From positions 5,187,001 to 5,251,000 of the forward strand of contig NZ_JAUSZK010000001.1 of the NCBI RefSeq assembly GCF_030817495.1: a stretch of 64,000 nucleotides of DNA. Reading direction: 5' to 3'. The notes below the pieces were generated by a model. It was given only the letters and a program-made list of their open reading frames with translations. It was not told where the DNA came from and did not search any database. The translations under genes were made by a program, and so were the position numbers. The DNA is from Streptomyces sp. V3I7. Its GTDB lineage: Bacteria; Actinomycetota; Actinomycetes; Streptomycetales; Streptomycetaceae. Positions 11,308 to 18,961 of the stretch are shown here, piece by piece. The stretch's first letter is position 1. Each line of letters begins with the position of its first letter.

Positions 11308-11697
11308 GTGAACCGTTACGACGCCACCGATGAGCAGTGGGAAGGGCTCGCCCAGGTCGTGCCGTTGCGGGGACGGGACGCGTGGCCGTCCGCGGTGGAC
11401 CACCGCTCGCTCCCGGACGCCGACACCGAGACCCGGCGCCGCTTCGTGGTCCTGCGGGTGAACGTCTTCGCCGACGCCCGTGAGGTCGCCGAGACGCTGA
11501 TGGCCGGCGTCCCGGTCCTGCTCGACCTGTCCGGCGCGGAGGGCGATGTCGCCAAGCGCGTCCTCGACTTCAGCACCGGCGTCGTCTTCGGTCTGTACAG
11601 CGGGATGCACCGCGTCGACCGGAACGTGTTCCTGCTCACCCCGCCCGGCACCGAGGTCAGCGGGCTCATGGAGGGGGCCGGGATGTCCGGCGCGTGA
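11308..11697 (+). CDS. SepF-like cell-division protein
   Basis: This 129-residue protein matches the SepF fold: RRRFVVLRVNVFADAREVAETLMAGVPVLLDLSGAEGDVAKRVLDFSTGVVFGL corresponds to the core that dimerises and binds the FtsZ C-terminus; only short parts are needed to recognise it (VLLDLSG, RVLDFSTG). It lacks the N-terminal membrane-targeting helix and acidic linker of canonical SepF. Streptomyces carries extra SepF paralogues besides the one in the division cluster, and this looks like one of them. GTG at 11308 was chosen because conservation seems to start at NRYDATDEQWEG; a TTG at 11263 is possible. Confidence 0.8.
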   Translation: MNRYDATDEQWEGLAQVVPLRGRDAWPSAVDHRSLPDADTETRRRFVVLRVNVFADAREVAETLMAGVPVLLDLSGAEGDVAKRVLDFSTGVVFGLYSGMHRVDRNVFLLTPPGTEVSGLMEGAGMSGA

Positions 11698-11775
11698 CGC
11701 CGCCGGTCCCCCGATCGTAGGAAGGTCCTGGAGGCGGAACGGTTCGCCGTGCCGACCGGGCCCTAATGTCCGCAT

Positions 11776-13029
11776 ATGGCCGTGCCTCCCGCGTCCTCCG
11801 TCCCCGTCCCGCGCTCCGGCGGGGCCGCCGTCCCCGGTCCCCGGCCCGACGGCTCCGCCGGACCCGAGGCGTCGCCTCCCCCGCCCGGCCCTGGAGCGTC
11901 CTTGCGGTCGTACGCGCCGGACCGGCCGTGCGTCACCGAGCTGCGGCTGTCTGCGTTCGCCGGGCACCGGCGGGCCGGGTTCCCGCTCGGGCCGCTCACG
12001 CTCTTCGCCGGGCCGAGCGGCTGCGGCAAGTCCAGCGCGCTGCGGGCGTACGAGGCCCTCGCCCGGCTCGGCGGCGGCGCCCCGCTCGCGGAGGTGTTCC
12101 GCGACCCGGGCGCCTGCGTCCCCGAACGGGCCCGGCCCGACGCCCAGCACCGCCGCGGCTTCCGCATCGGCTGTACGACGGACGGTCCCGAGGGACCCGT
12201 GCACCTCGACGTCGCCGTCCAGGCCGAGCCCGAACTGCGGATCGTCGGCGAGCGGTTGACGGCGGGCGGGCTCGTCCTGCTCCAGACCGCGCTGCGCGAC
12301 CCGAGCCGCCGCACCGTGCAGGCCGCCTGGCACACCGCGGGCTCCTCCCCCGTGACGCGCGCCCCGCTGCCAGACGACCGGCTCGGCACGGCGCTGCTGC
12401 CGCTGCGGGTCGCCGGCAAGACCGACGGACAGCGCCAGGTGCTCGCCGCCGCCGAGCAGACGGTGGTCGCCCTGCGCTCCGTGTTCGCCTGCGATCCGCA
12501 CCCCGACCGGATGCGCGACGTCGTCCCGATGGGCTCCGGACGGCTGCTGCCCGGCTGCGACAACCTCGCCGACGTGCTGTGGCGCACCCGCTCGGAGTGC
12601 TGCCGCCGGCACGCTCAGCTCGTCACGGCCGTGCGCGCGGGATGCGCCGGCCCCGTCGCCGACCTGCTCGCCGAGCCGCTGGGCGACGGCGCCGTGCGGG
12701 CGCTCCTCGACCGCGGCGACGGCGTCCGCACCGAGCTGCGGCTGCTGGGCGACGGGGAGTTGAGGTACCTCGCGCTGGCCCTCGTGGTGCTCACCGGGCC
12801 GGGCGTCCTGGACGTCGACACGCCCCGCGAGGTGCCCGACGCGATGCGGGCGCTCACCGTCCTCGCCGACGGCTTCGGCCGGGCGCTGGACGCACGGCAG
12901 CGCGACGAACTGCTGCGGCTCACCGCACGGATCTGTGCGCTCGGCCACCTCCGGTTCGTGGGGACGGTGAGCGACGCGTCCTGGGCCGCGGGGACGGAGG
13001 GCGTCACGGTGGTACACCTGAACCCGTGA
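11776..13029 (+). CDS. AAA-type/ABC-like ATPase, unknown function
   Basis: A 417-residue protein with a Pro/Ala/Gly-rich, probably disordered N-terminus (1-48) followed by an ABC/RecF-like ATPase domain: Walker A GPSGCGKSS at about 79-87. Near the end, GDGELRYLALAL occupies the signature/Walker B region, followed by GVLDVDTP, where the catalytic Glu usually found after the Asp (DE) is replaced by Val. ATP binding is therefore likely and hydrolysis uncertain. The stop overlaps the start of the MazG-like gene by 4 bp, indicating coupled synthesis. Possible roles include nucleotide stress response or nucleic-acid maintenance; none can be assigned. Confidence 0.75.
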   Translation: MAVPPASSVPVPRSGGAAVPGPRPDGSAGPEASPPPPGPGASLRSYAPDRPCVTELRLSAFAGHRRAGFPLGPLTLFAGPSGCGKSSALRAYEALARLGGGAPLAEVFRDPGACVPERARPDAQHRRGFRIGCTTDGPEGPVHLDVAVQAEPELRIVGERLTAGGLVLLQTALRDPSRRTVQAAWHTAGSSPVTRAPLPDDRLGTALLPLRVAGKTDGQRQVLAAAEQTVVALRSVFACDPHPDRMRDVVPMGSGRLLPGCDNLADVLWRTRSECCRRHAQLVTAVRAGCAGPVADLLAEPLGDGAVRALLDRGDGVRTELRLLGDGELRYLALALVVLTGPGVLDVDTPREVPDAMRALTVLADGFGRALDARQRDELLRLTARICALGHLRFVGTVSDASWAAGTEGVTVVHLNP

Positions 13030-13364
13030 CGGAACATCCTGACGTGGTCGAACTGCAGCGCCGACTGGCCGAGTTCGCCGCCGCGCGCGACTGGCAGCCC
13101 TTCCACACCCCCAAGAACCTGGCGGCCGCCCTGAGTGTGGAGGCCTCCGAACTGGTCGAGATCTTCCAGTGGCTGACGCCCGAGCAGTCCGCCCGCGTGA
13201 TGGACGACCCCGACACCGCGCACCGTGTCCGGGACGAGGTCGCCGACGTGCTCGCCTATCTGCTCCAGTTCTGCGAGGTGCTCGGCATCGACCCGCTGGC
13301 CGCGCTGGACGCCAAGATCGACCGCAACGAGCGAAGGTTCCCGGCGCCGGGATCGGGGACGTGA
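13026..13364 (+). CDS. MazG-like nucleotide pyrophosphohydrolase
   Basis: A 112-residue all-alpha NTP pyrophosphatase of the MazG/RS21-C6 (dCTP pyrophosphatase-like) group. The metal-binding pattern is visible as EASELVEIFQW (ExxE) and, further on, RDEVADVLAYLL (ExxD). These enzymes hydrolyse NTPs or dNTPs to NMP and pyrophosphate as house-cleaning. Translation is coupled to the upstream ATPase (GTGA overlap), so the two probably act together. Single-domain length is normal for the RS21-C6 type. Confidence 0.88.
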   Translation: MTEHPDVVELQRRLAEFAAARDWQPFHTPKNLAAALSVEASELVEIFQWLTPEQSARVMDDPDTAHRVRDEVADVLAYLLQFCEVLGIDPLAALDAKIDRNERRFPAPGSGT

Positions 13365-13556
13365 TCCGACCCCGACTCCCGGAATACGAAGCTCCGTTAT
13401 CACTCTCCGAAGCCAAAAGGCCGCCCGAGTCCGAATTGTTGTCCACAGATTTCCGGCTTCCTCTGGCTTTTCGTCCCACGAACCCTCACTCTGGGTAGTG
13501 ACCAACGGAGTTCGGCTGGACGTGCGAGAAGTGCGTCGGACAGACGGGGGCAGCGC
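13365..13556. other. Intergenic region with single DnaA-box-like site
   Basis: About 190 bp, less GC-rich than its surroundings. It contains TTGTCCACA at 13439-13447, identical to the preferred Streptomyces DnaA box, but as a single copy it is not evidence for an origin. No terminator-like hairpin was found. Confidence 0.45.
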
Positions 13557-14027
13557 ATGGACGCGGTGCGGCTCATCGTGGCGAACAGGCGTGCCCTGGC
13601 GGGAAGCGGCGGGGCGCCGGAGATCCTGACGGAGGTGTGGCAGGCGCAGGCCCTGGCCCAGGCGATCGGCAGCCGCCTCGCGGTCCTCGGTCCGCCCGAA
13701 TTACGGGGCGAGGCACTCGGGTTGACCGAGTTGGCCGGCCGGGGCGGCGGCGCCCTGGACATATCCGTTCTCGACCCCGCCGAGCTGCGGGCCGCGCAAC
13801 TGACCGAGCTGGACGACATCCGGCAGACCCTGCTGTGCCTCGGCGGCCTCCTCGGCGAGGTCGGCATCGCCCTCGTCGGCATGACCAGCGCCGCGGACGA
13901 CGAGGCGACGTACTGGCAGTGCATGGAGGCCATCGACGCGGCGGACGAGTCGAGAGACCGGGTCCTGGAAATGCTGCGCAAGCTGGCGGCCAGGGAGGAG
14001 GCCCTGCCGGAGCGGGAGGCGGGATAG
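13557..14027 (+). CDS. Conserved small alpha-helical protein (possibly DUF6099)
   Basis: A 156-residue cytosolic protein rich in Ala, Leu and Glu and predicted mostly helical, with motifs such as EVWQAQALAQAIGS and YWQCMEAIDAADES. It resembles what I recall as the actinobacterial DUF6099 family; I cannot confirm the number. No catalytic motif is visible. It stands alone between the MazG-like gene and a long non-coding stretch. Confidence 0.7.
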   Translation: MDAVRLIVANRRALAGSGGAPEILTEVWQAQALAQAIGSRLAVLGPPELRGEALGLTELAGRGGGALDISVLDPAELRAAQLTELDDIRQTLLCLGGLLGEVGIALVGMTSAADDEATYWQCMEAIDAADESRDRVLEMLRKLAAREEALPEREAG

Positions 14028-14368
14028 GGCGGCGCGCCCTGAGCGGACAACTCGCGCGCGGCCGTGGACGGTTCGTATGGCCTGGCGCGGGGCACTCGAT
14101 GGTCGAATGTCGCCGGTGGCTGACGCGGGTCGGAATTTCGGCCCTCGTTGCATGGGCGGCGAATTCATGGCGATGGTGCGGCCATAAAATACAGGAACGT
14201 GTGTTTGAAAAAGGAACAGGCGTTCCGATTGGCAGTCCTGAGCAGCAGGGTCATGATGGATTACATCCACCGGATGTTCAGTGGACTCACCCCGCCCAAA
14301 AATCTCGGGGATGACCCATGCCGCAGATCATGATGATCGCGGTACGCCCTACCGTCCGAGGGATTTCT
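14028..14368. other. Long 5' region upstream of the Gly-Ala protein gene
   Basis: About 340 bp without a convincing gene. The part around 14130-14300 is clearly less GC-rich than the rest of the window and includes short A runs (AAAATA, GAAAAAG), as expected for a promoter or long leader. I looked for a riboswitch-like fold and found none I could support. A GAGGGA at 14358-14363 serves as the ribosome-binding site of the next gene. Confidence 0.5.
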
Positions 14369-15628
14369 ATGACTTCGAAACACACGTCCTTCAAAAGGCG
14401 GCTGGCTCTGCTGGCCTCGGCTGCCGCGCTTGCTGGGGGTGGCGTCATGCTGCCCGGAAGCGCGGTCGCGGCCCCGAACCCGCCGCCGAACCCACAGCTG
14501 AACCAGGCTCGCGGCCAGGGCCAGGGACAAGGCCAACGATTCAAGCAGGGACAGCAACGGAAGAAGGTACGGGGCCAAGGCGCAGGAGCCGGCGCGGGAG
14601 CTGGTGCGGGCGCCGGAGCTAGAGGTGCGGGGGCTGGTGCGGGCGCCGGAGCGGGCGCTGGTGCCGGCGGTGGAGCCGGGGCCGGGGCAGGCGCGGGTGC
14701 CGGGGCCGGTGCGGGTGCTGGTGGCGGTGCCGGTGGAGGCGCTGGTGCGGGGGCTGGTGCGGGTGCTGGTGCGGGTGCTGGTGGCGGCGGTGGAGCCGGT
14801 GCCGGGGCTGGTGCGGGTGCCGGGGCCGGTGCGGGTGCTGGTGGCGGTGCCGGTGGAGGCGCTGGTGCGGGGGCTGGTGCGGGTGCTGGTGCTGGTGCCG
14901 GGGCCGGCGGCGGTGCCGGTGCCGGGGCTGGTGCGGGTGCCGGGGCCGGTGCGGGTGCTGGTGGCGGTGCCGGTGGAGGCGCTGGTGCTGGGGCTGGTGC
15001 GGGTGCTGGTGCGGGTGCTGGTGGCGGCGGTGGAGCCGGTGCCGGGGCAGGCGCGGGTGCCGGGGCAGGTGCCGGGGCCGGCGGCGGTGCCGGAGCGGGC
15101 GCTGGTGCGGGTGCCGGGGCCGGTGCTGGTGCTGGTGGCGGTGCCGGTGGAGGCGCTGGTGCTGGAGCAGGCGCTGGGGCCGGTGCTGGTGCTGGTGCTG
15201 GTGGCGGTGCCGGTGGAGGCGCTGGTGCTGGAGCCGGAGCAGGCGCTGGGGCCGGTGCTGGTGCTGGTGCTGGTGGCGGTGCCGGTGGAGGCGCTGGTGC
15301 TGGAGCCGGAGCAGGCGCTGGTGCGGGTGCCGGCGGTGGAGCCGGTGCCGGTGCGGGCGCTGGGGCAGGAGCCGGGGCTGGTGCGGGGGCCGGTGGCGGC
15401 GCCGGGGCAGGTGCCGGAGCTGGTGGCGGCGCTGGGGCCGGAGCTGGTGCCGGTGGCGGCGCTGGGGCCGGAGCTGGTGCCGGGGCTGGTGCCGGTGCGG
15501 GCGCTGGTGCCGGTGGCGGCACCGGGGCAGGTGCCGGAGCTGGTGCGGGTGCCGGAGCGGGTGCTGGTGCCGGCGGTGGAGCCGGGGCTGGTGCTGGTGC
15601 CGGGGCTGGTGCGGGAGCCGGTGGCTAG
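14369..15628 (+). CDS. Secreted Gly-Ala repeat protein
   Basis: A 419-residue protein. ATG 14369 is preceded by GAGGGA at 5-bp spacing. Residues 1-35 form a Sec signal peptide: basic TSKHTSFKRR, a hydrophobic Leu/Ala core, and a probable AXA cleavage at AVAA before PNPPPNPQLN. A short basic, Gln/Gly-rich region follows (RGQGQGQGQRFKQGQQRKK). From about 14579 to the stop, ~349 residues are only Gly or Ala, except one Arg and one Thr. GA dipeptides are punctuated by GGGAG and GGGAGGG. The DNA repeats with a ~120-bp period at 14641-15060 and ~66/72-bp periods at 15150-15300. Composition recalls silk fibroin GA crystals and the EBNA1 GA repeat. No known function; an extracellular structural or coat-like role is a guess. 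Confidence 0.75.
   Translation: MTSKHTSFKRRLALLASAAALAGGGVMLPGSAVAAPNPPPNPQLNQARGQGQGQGQRFKQGQQRKKVRGQGAGAGAGAGAGAGARGAGAGAGAGAGAGAGGGAGAGAGAGAGAGAGAGGGAGGGAGAGAGAGAGAGAGGGGGAGAGAGAGAGAGAGAGGGAGGGAGAGAGAGAGAGAGAGGGAGAGAGAGAGAGAGAGGGAGGGAGAGAGAGAGAGAGGGGGAGAGAGAGAGAGAGAGGGAGAGAGAGAGAGAGAGGGAGGGAGAGAGAGAGAGAGAGGGAGGGAGAGAGAGAGAGAGAGAGGGAGGGAGAGAGAGAGAGAGGGAGAGAGAGAGAGAGAGAGGGAGAGAGAGGGAGAGAGAGGGAGAGAGAGAGAGAGAGAGGGTGAGAGAGAGAGAGAGAGGGAGAGAGAGAGAGAGG
14579..15625. repeat. Nested tandem repeat encoding (Gly-Ala)n
   Basis: The base unit is a degenerate hexamer GGNGCN. Higher-order copies are nearly identical: the 60 bases at 14701 and at 14821 are the same and those at 14941 differ at one position, giving a 120-bp (40-residue) period. 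At 15152, 15218 and 15290 a second unit recurs at 66 and 72 bp, differing by one hexamer. These in-frame steps suggest recent slippage or unequal crossover, constrained to keep the frame. Because the repeat has no stop codons, long spurious frames exist on both strands. Confidence 0.95.
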
Positions 15629-15985
15629 TCTTCCCGCCCGGACCATGTGACGCAGTCCTCGAGCGCGGCTGCAGCTCGTCGAGCGAGCAGAACAGACCGC
15701 GTTCGAGGCTGCATCATCGTGCGAACTCGGTGAAGCCCCCGCTCGAAATGAACCTCGCCCAACGTGTGAGCTACAACCTCGACCCCCGATGCGCGGGAGA
15801 CGCAGACGTACGCAGACCGTCATCGGGGCGTCGGGGGCGGGGAGTTGAGATGGATCGCGGCGACCGCCGGACCGGCATCGGTCCGGCGGTTCCCGCGATC
15901 CGGGCGCGGCGGCGACCGCCGCGGACCGGCGGCGTCGCGCGGTGCCGATGCGGGTGATGGGGCCTTCGGCATGCAGGATGGATGC
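15629..15985. other. Intergenic region with long hairpin
   Basis: About 357 bp between the Gly-Ala gene and the F420-type oxidoreductase. It contains a strong inverted repeat at 15852-15901 and no convincing gene. The promoter of the oxidoreductase should lie in its right end. Confidence 0.5.
15852..15901. repeat. Long inverted repeat (about 21 paired bases)
   Basis: The outer arms GGATCGCGG/CCGCGATCC and inner arms ACCGCCGGACCG/CGGTCCGGCGGT enclose a 4-base loop, with a 2x2 internal loop between the arms. It lies 85 bp before the oxidoreductase start and 224 bp after the Gly-Ala stop. It may act as a distal terminator or be a dispersed palindromic element. Confidence 0.75.
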
Positions 15986-16909
15986 ATGGACCTGCGTATC
16001 TTCACCGAGCCCCAGCAAGGGGCGACCTATGACACCCTGCTCACCGTCGCGAAGGCAACCGAGGACCTCGGCTTCGACGCGTTCTTTCGCTCTGACCACT
16101 ACCTGAGCATGGGCAACTCGGACGGTCTGCCCGGCCCCACCGACGCCTGGATCACCCTCGCCGGACTCGCCCGCGAGACCAAGCGCATCCGGCTCGGAAC
16201 CCTCATGACCGCCGGCACCTTCCGACTGCCCGGCGTGCTCGCCATCCAGGTCGCCCAGGTCGACCAGATGTCCGGCGGCCGCGTCGAACTGGGTCTGGGA
16301 GCGGGCTGGTTCGAGGAGGAGCACAAGGCGTACGGCATCCCCTTCCCGAAGGAGAAGTTCGGCCGCCTGGAGGAGCAACTGGCCGTCGTCACCGGCCTGT
16401 GGGAGACCAAGGTCGGCGACACCTTCGACTTCCACGGCACCTATTACGACCTCACCGGCTCGCCCGCGCTGCCCAAGCCCGCCCAGTCCAGGATTCCGGT
16501 GCTGATCGGCGGCCACGGCGCGACCCGCACCCCGCGGCTGGCGGCGCGGTACGCCGACGAGTTCAACATCCCGTTCGCCTCGATCGAGGACACCGCACGG
16601 CAGTTCGGCCGGGTACGCGACGCCGCCGAGGCCATCGGCCGCCCGGGCGGCGACCTGACGTACTCCAACGCCCTCGTCGTCTGCGTCGGCAGGGACGACC
16701 AGGAGGTCGCCCGCCGTGCCGCCGCCATCGGCCGCGAGGTCGACGAGCTGAAGGCCAACGGCCTGGCCGGCTCCCCGGCCGAGGTCGTCGAGAAGATCGG
16801 CAAGTACGCCGAGGCCGGTTCCGAGCGCGTCTACCTCCAGATCCTCGACCTCGACGACCTGGACCACCTGGAGCTGATCTCCACGAAGGTGCAGTCGCAG
16901 CTCGCGTAA
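15986..16909 (+). CDS. LLM-class F420-dependent oxidoreductase
   Basis: A 307-residue TIM-barrel protein of the luciferase-like monooxygenase fold. MDLRIFTEPQQGATYDTLL, LGFDAFFRSDHYL and GRVELGLGAGWFEEEH are characteristic of the F420-dependent subgroup. Such enzymes transfer hydride between reduced F420 and diverse substrates in the cytosol; the substrate cannot be told. Start ATG 15986 is the first residue of the conserved core. It is monocistronic as far as can be seen; the hen1 remnant begins about 190 bp downstream. Confidence 0.9.
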   Translation: MDLRIFTEPQQGATYDTLLTVAKATEDLGFDAFFRSDHYLSMGNSDGLPGPTDAWITLAGLARETKRIRLGTLMTAGTFRLPGVLAIQVAQVDQMSGGRVELGLGAGWFEEEHKAYGIPFPKEKFGRLEEQLAVVTGLWETKVGDTFDFHGTYYDLTGSPALPKPAQSRIPVLIGGHGATRTPRLAARYADEFNIPFASIEDTARQFGRVRDAAEAIGRPGGDLTYSNALVVCVGRDDQEVARRAAAIGREVDELKANGLAGSPAEVVEKIGKYAEAGSERVYLQILDLDDLDHLELISTKVQSQLA

Positions 16910-16941
16910 GAACCGGTGTGCCGGAGGTGCGCGGGGTGCTG

Positions 16942-16968
16942 GCGCCGTACGCGCCGTACGCGCCGTAC
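16942..16968. repeat. Three 9-bp tandem copies of GCGCCGTAC
   Basis: Three perfect adjacent copies of GCGCCGTAC lie in the gap between the F420-type oxidoreductase and the hen1 remnant. Function unknown; probably a simple slippage product. Confidence 0.8.
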
Positions 16969-17100
16969 GCGGTTCCCGCGGCGAGCCGGTCGCGGGGGTC
17001 GCGGACCGCTGACGGCAGCGACGCCGAGGTGGACCTGGGCGCCGGTGAGGACAGGTAAAACAGTGGTCATCAGGGTGATCGAACCCTCAGACTCGGACAC

Positions 17101-17856
17101 GTGTTCCTGACCATCTCCACGCGCGGCACCACCGCCTCCCCGGCCACCGACCTCGGGTTCCTGCTGCACAAGCATCCCGACAAGGCGCAGACGTTCTCGA
17201 CCTCGTACGGCACGGCGCATGTCTTCTACCCCGAGGCGGACGACGCGCGCTGCACGGCCGCGCTGCTGCTGGAGGTCGATCCGGTGGCGCTGGTCCGCCG
17301 GGGCAAGGGCAACGGCCGCGGCGGAGCGCCCGACGCGGCGCTCGCCCAGTACGTCAACGACCGCCCGTACGCCGCCTCTTCGCTGCTGGCCGTCACCCTG
17401 AGCGGTGTGTTCTCCAGCGCCATGCGCGGCGTCTGCACCGCCCGCCCCGAGCGGGCCGCCGCACCGCTGCCGCTGCGCATCGAGGTCCCCGCGCTGCCGA
17501 CGCGCGGCGGCCCGGACCTCGTACGGCGTCTCTTCGAGCCGCTCGGCTGGACGGTGTCCGCCGAACCCGTGGCGCTGGACGCCGAGTTCCCCGAGTGGGG
17601 CGACTCGCGGTACGTGCGCCTCGCGCTGGAGTCGGAGGCGCTGACGCTCGCGGAGGCGCTGCGCCACCTGTACGTCCTGCTGCCGGTCCTGGACGACGCC
17701 AAGCACTACTGGGTCGCGCCCGACGAGGTCGACAAGCTGCTGCGGGCGGGGGAGGGCTGGCTGGCCGGGCACCCCGAGCAGAAGCTCATCACCAGCCGCT
17801 ACCGGAATTCATTTCGCAGTGCATCGGCCTTCAGGCCGGTGGTGAAGCGAATCTGA
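17101..17856 (+). pseudogene. hen1: Truncated hen1 (RNA 3'-terminal 2'-O-methyltransferase), N-terminal domain only
   Basis: Bacterial Hen1 methylates the 2'-OH of the 3' end of cleaved RNA before Pnkp reseals it. Residues 1 to about 236 match the Hen1 N-terminal, ligase-activating domain (DLGFLLHKHPDKAQTFSTSY, AQYVNDRPYAASSLL, SAMRGVC, EFPEWGDSRYV, LLPVLDDAKHYWV). The family then continues into a methyltransferase domain for a total of roughly 480 residues. Here similarity stops at LITSRYR (about 17808), where IS-element DNA begins; 15 unrelated codons follow to a stop. The methyltransferase half is missing altogether. The remnant keeps normal codon bias, so the loss may be recent. Identification is strong, from characteristic motifs recalled from actinobacterial Hen1. 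Confidence 0.88.
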
Positions 17857-18212
17857 TGGTGGCGACGCGGAGCGTCGCGGACCCGGCGGAGCCGGACACT
17901 GCAGTTCTTTGCCTGCGGCGCGGAGCGTCGGGAAAGCTGGTCTCGGCGGAGCCAGCGCGCCAGGTCGGTGAACTCCTGGCGCAGTCGGCGGGAGGAAACG
18001 CCCTTGAGGGAGTTGACCAGCTTGGTCACGGTGACCTCGGGCGGGAAGTTCACCAGCAGGTGGACGTGGTTGTCCTCACCGTTGAACTACACCAGGTCGC
18101 ACGCGAAGTCCGTACACACCGACCGCGTGATCTGCTCCATCCGCCTCAAGCGGGCATCGGTGAACACCTTGTGCCGGAACTTGGTAACGAAGACCCAGTG
18201 CACATGCATCAC
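17799..18212 (-). pseudogene. Broken IS200-type tnpA (HUH/Y1 transposase)
   Basis: The reading frame from GTG 18212 encodes VMHVHWVFVTKFRHKVFTD and TRSVCTDFACDLV, then hits TAG at 18089-18087 where relatives have Glu (LVEFNGEDNH), and continues with FNGEDNHVHLLVNFPPEV and KLVNSLKGVSSRRLRQEF. The HUH motif appears as HVHLL. After about ARWLRRDQ the sequence no longer resembles the family and the catalytic Tyr region (SGSYFAGS-type) cannot be found. So there is one nonsense mutation at codon 42 plus a replaced C-terminus. The first codons are also divergent. Non-functional. Confidence 0.85.
17822..17841. repeat. IS left-end hairpin
   Basis: An 8-bp stem (one G-T wobble) with TTCA loop, the subterminal structure recognised by IS200/IS605 TnpA in family members. 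It mirrors the right-end hairpin at 19613-19632. Confidence 0.7.
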
Positions 18213-18650
18213 CAAGCACAGTGACGGCCAGTTCTGATCTCCTGTATCTCACCCATGACCCACGTACGTAGGGTGACAGTCATGCAGCTCAGGTACCGGT
18301 TCCGCCTGTACCCGGACACCGGCCAGCAGGCCGCGTTGGCGAAGGCGTTCGGGTGCGCCCGTGTCGTGTTCAACGACGCGGTCCGCGCACGTGAAGACGC
18401 CCGCCAGGCCGGACAGCCGTTCCCGACGGCCGGTCAGCTGTCCCGGAAGCTGATCACCGAGGCCAAGCGGACAGCGGAACGGTCCTGGCTGGGCGAGGTG
18501 TCCGCTGTCATCCTCCAGCAGTCCCTGCGGGACGCCGAAACCGCGTACCGCAACTTCTTTGCCTCCCTCAAGGGCACCCGCAAGGGACCGAAGGCGGGAG
18601 CACCACGGTTCAAGTCCCGTAAGGATGCCCGGCAGTCGATCCGGTTCACC

Positions 18651-18691
18651 TTCCCCAAGCTCTCAACTTCGTTCGAGCAGGGGAGACCCCA
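18651..18691. repeat. 41-bp inserted repeat, copy 1 (frameshifts tnpB)
   Basis: It shares the core CCCCAAGCTCTCAACTTC and then GTTCGAGCAGGGG with copy 2 at 18920-18961. The ends are C-rich (TTCCCC) and G/C-rich (GGGGAGACCCC), giving partly self-complementary termini. Removing exactly 41 bp restores the tnpB frame. Confidence 0.88.
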
Positions 18692-18919
18692 TTCGCCCGC
18701 TGGAACATCACCGGCAGCGGCCGGCTGAACCTGCCGAAGATCGGCGCGGTGAAGGTGAAGTGGTCCCGCACACTGCCCGCCACCCCCACCTCCGTCACCG
18801 TCATCAAGGACGCGGCCGGACGGTACTTCGCCTCCTTCGTCATCGACACCGATCCCGCCGCCGACCGGTCACGGATGCCCGACACCGACCGCACCCTCGG
18901 CATCGATCTCGGCCTGACC

Positions 18920-18961
18920 CTCCCCCAAGCTCTCAACTTCGTTCGAGCAGGGGGGACCCCC
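18920..18961. repeat. 42-bp inserted repeat, copy 2 (in frame in tnpB)
   Basis: It has the same core as copy 1, flanked by CTCCCCC and GGGGGGACCCCC. It adds 14 codons immediately after the RuvC-I motif GIDLGLT. Similar short C/G-flanked palindromic elements are, from memory, dispersed in Streptomyces genomes. Confidence 0.88.

Noticed and set aside
13439..13447. DnaA box TTGTCCACA as an origin or DnaA-controlled promoter
   Set aside because: A single 9-mer is expected by chance; no cluster, no dnaA/dnaN nearby.
14641..15300. Tandem repeats as a CRISPR array
   Set aside because: Units are adjacent without unique spacers, coding, and no cas genes are near.
14287..15522. 411-codon minus-strand frame of Pro-Ala repeats opposite the Gly-Ala gene
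   Set aside because: It is a by-product of the GGNGCN repeat; no signal peptide, ribosome-binding site or codon bias, while the plus strand has all three.
14261..16867. 868-codon minus-strand frame spanning the repeat and the F420-type oxidoreductase
   Set aside because: Antisense of two well-supported genes; composition (Thr/Ser/Gly repeats) follows from the opposite strand.
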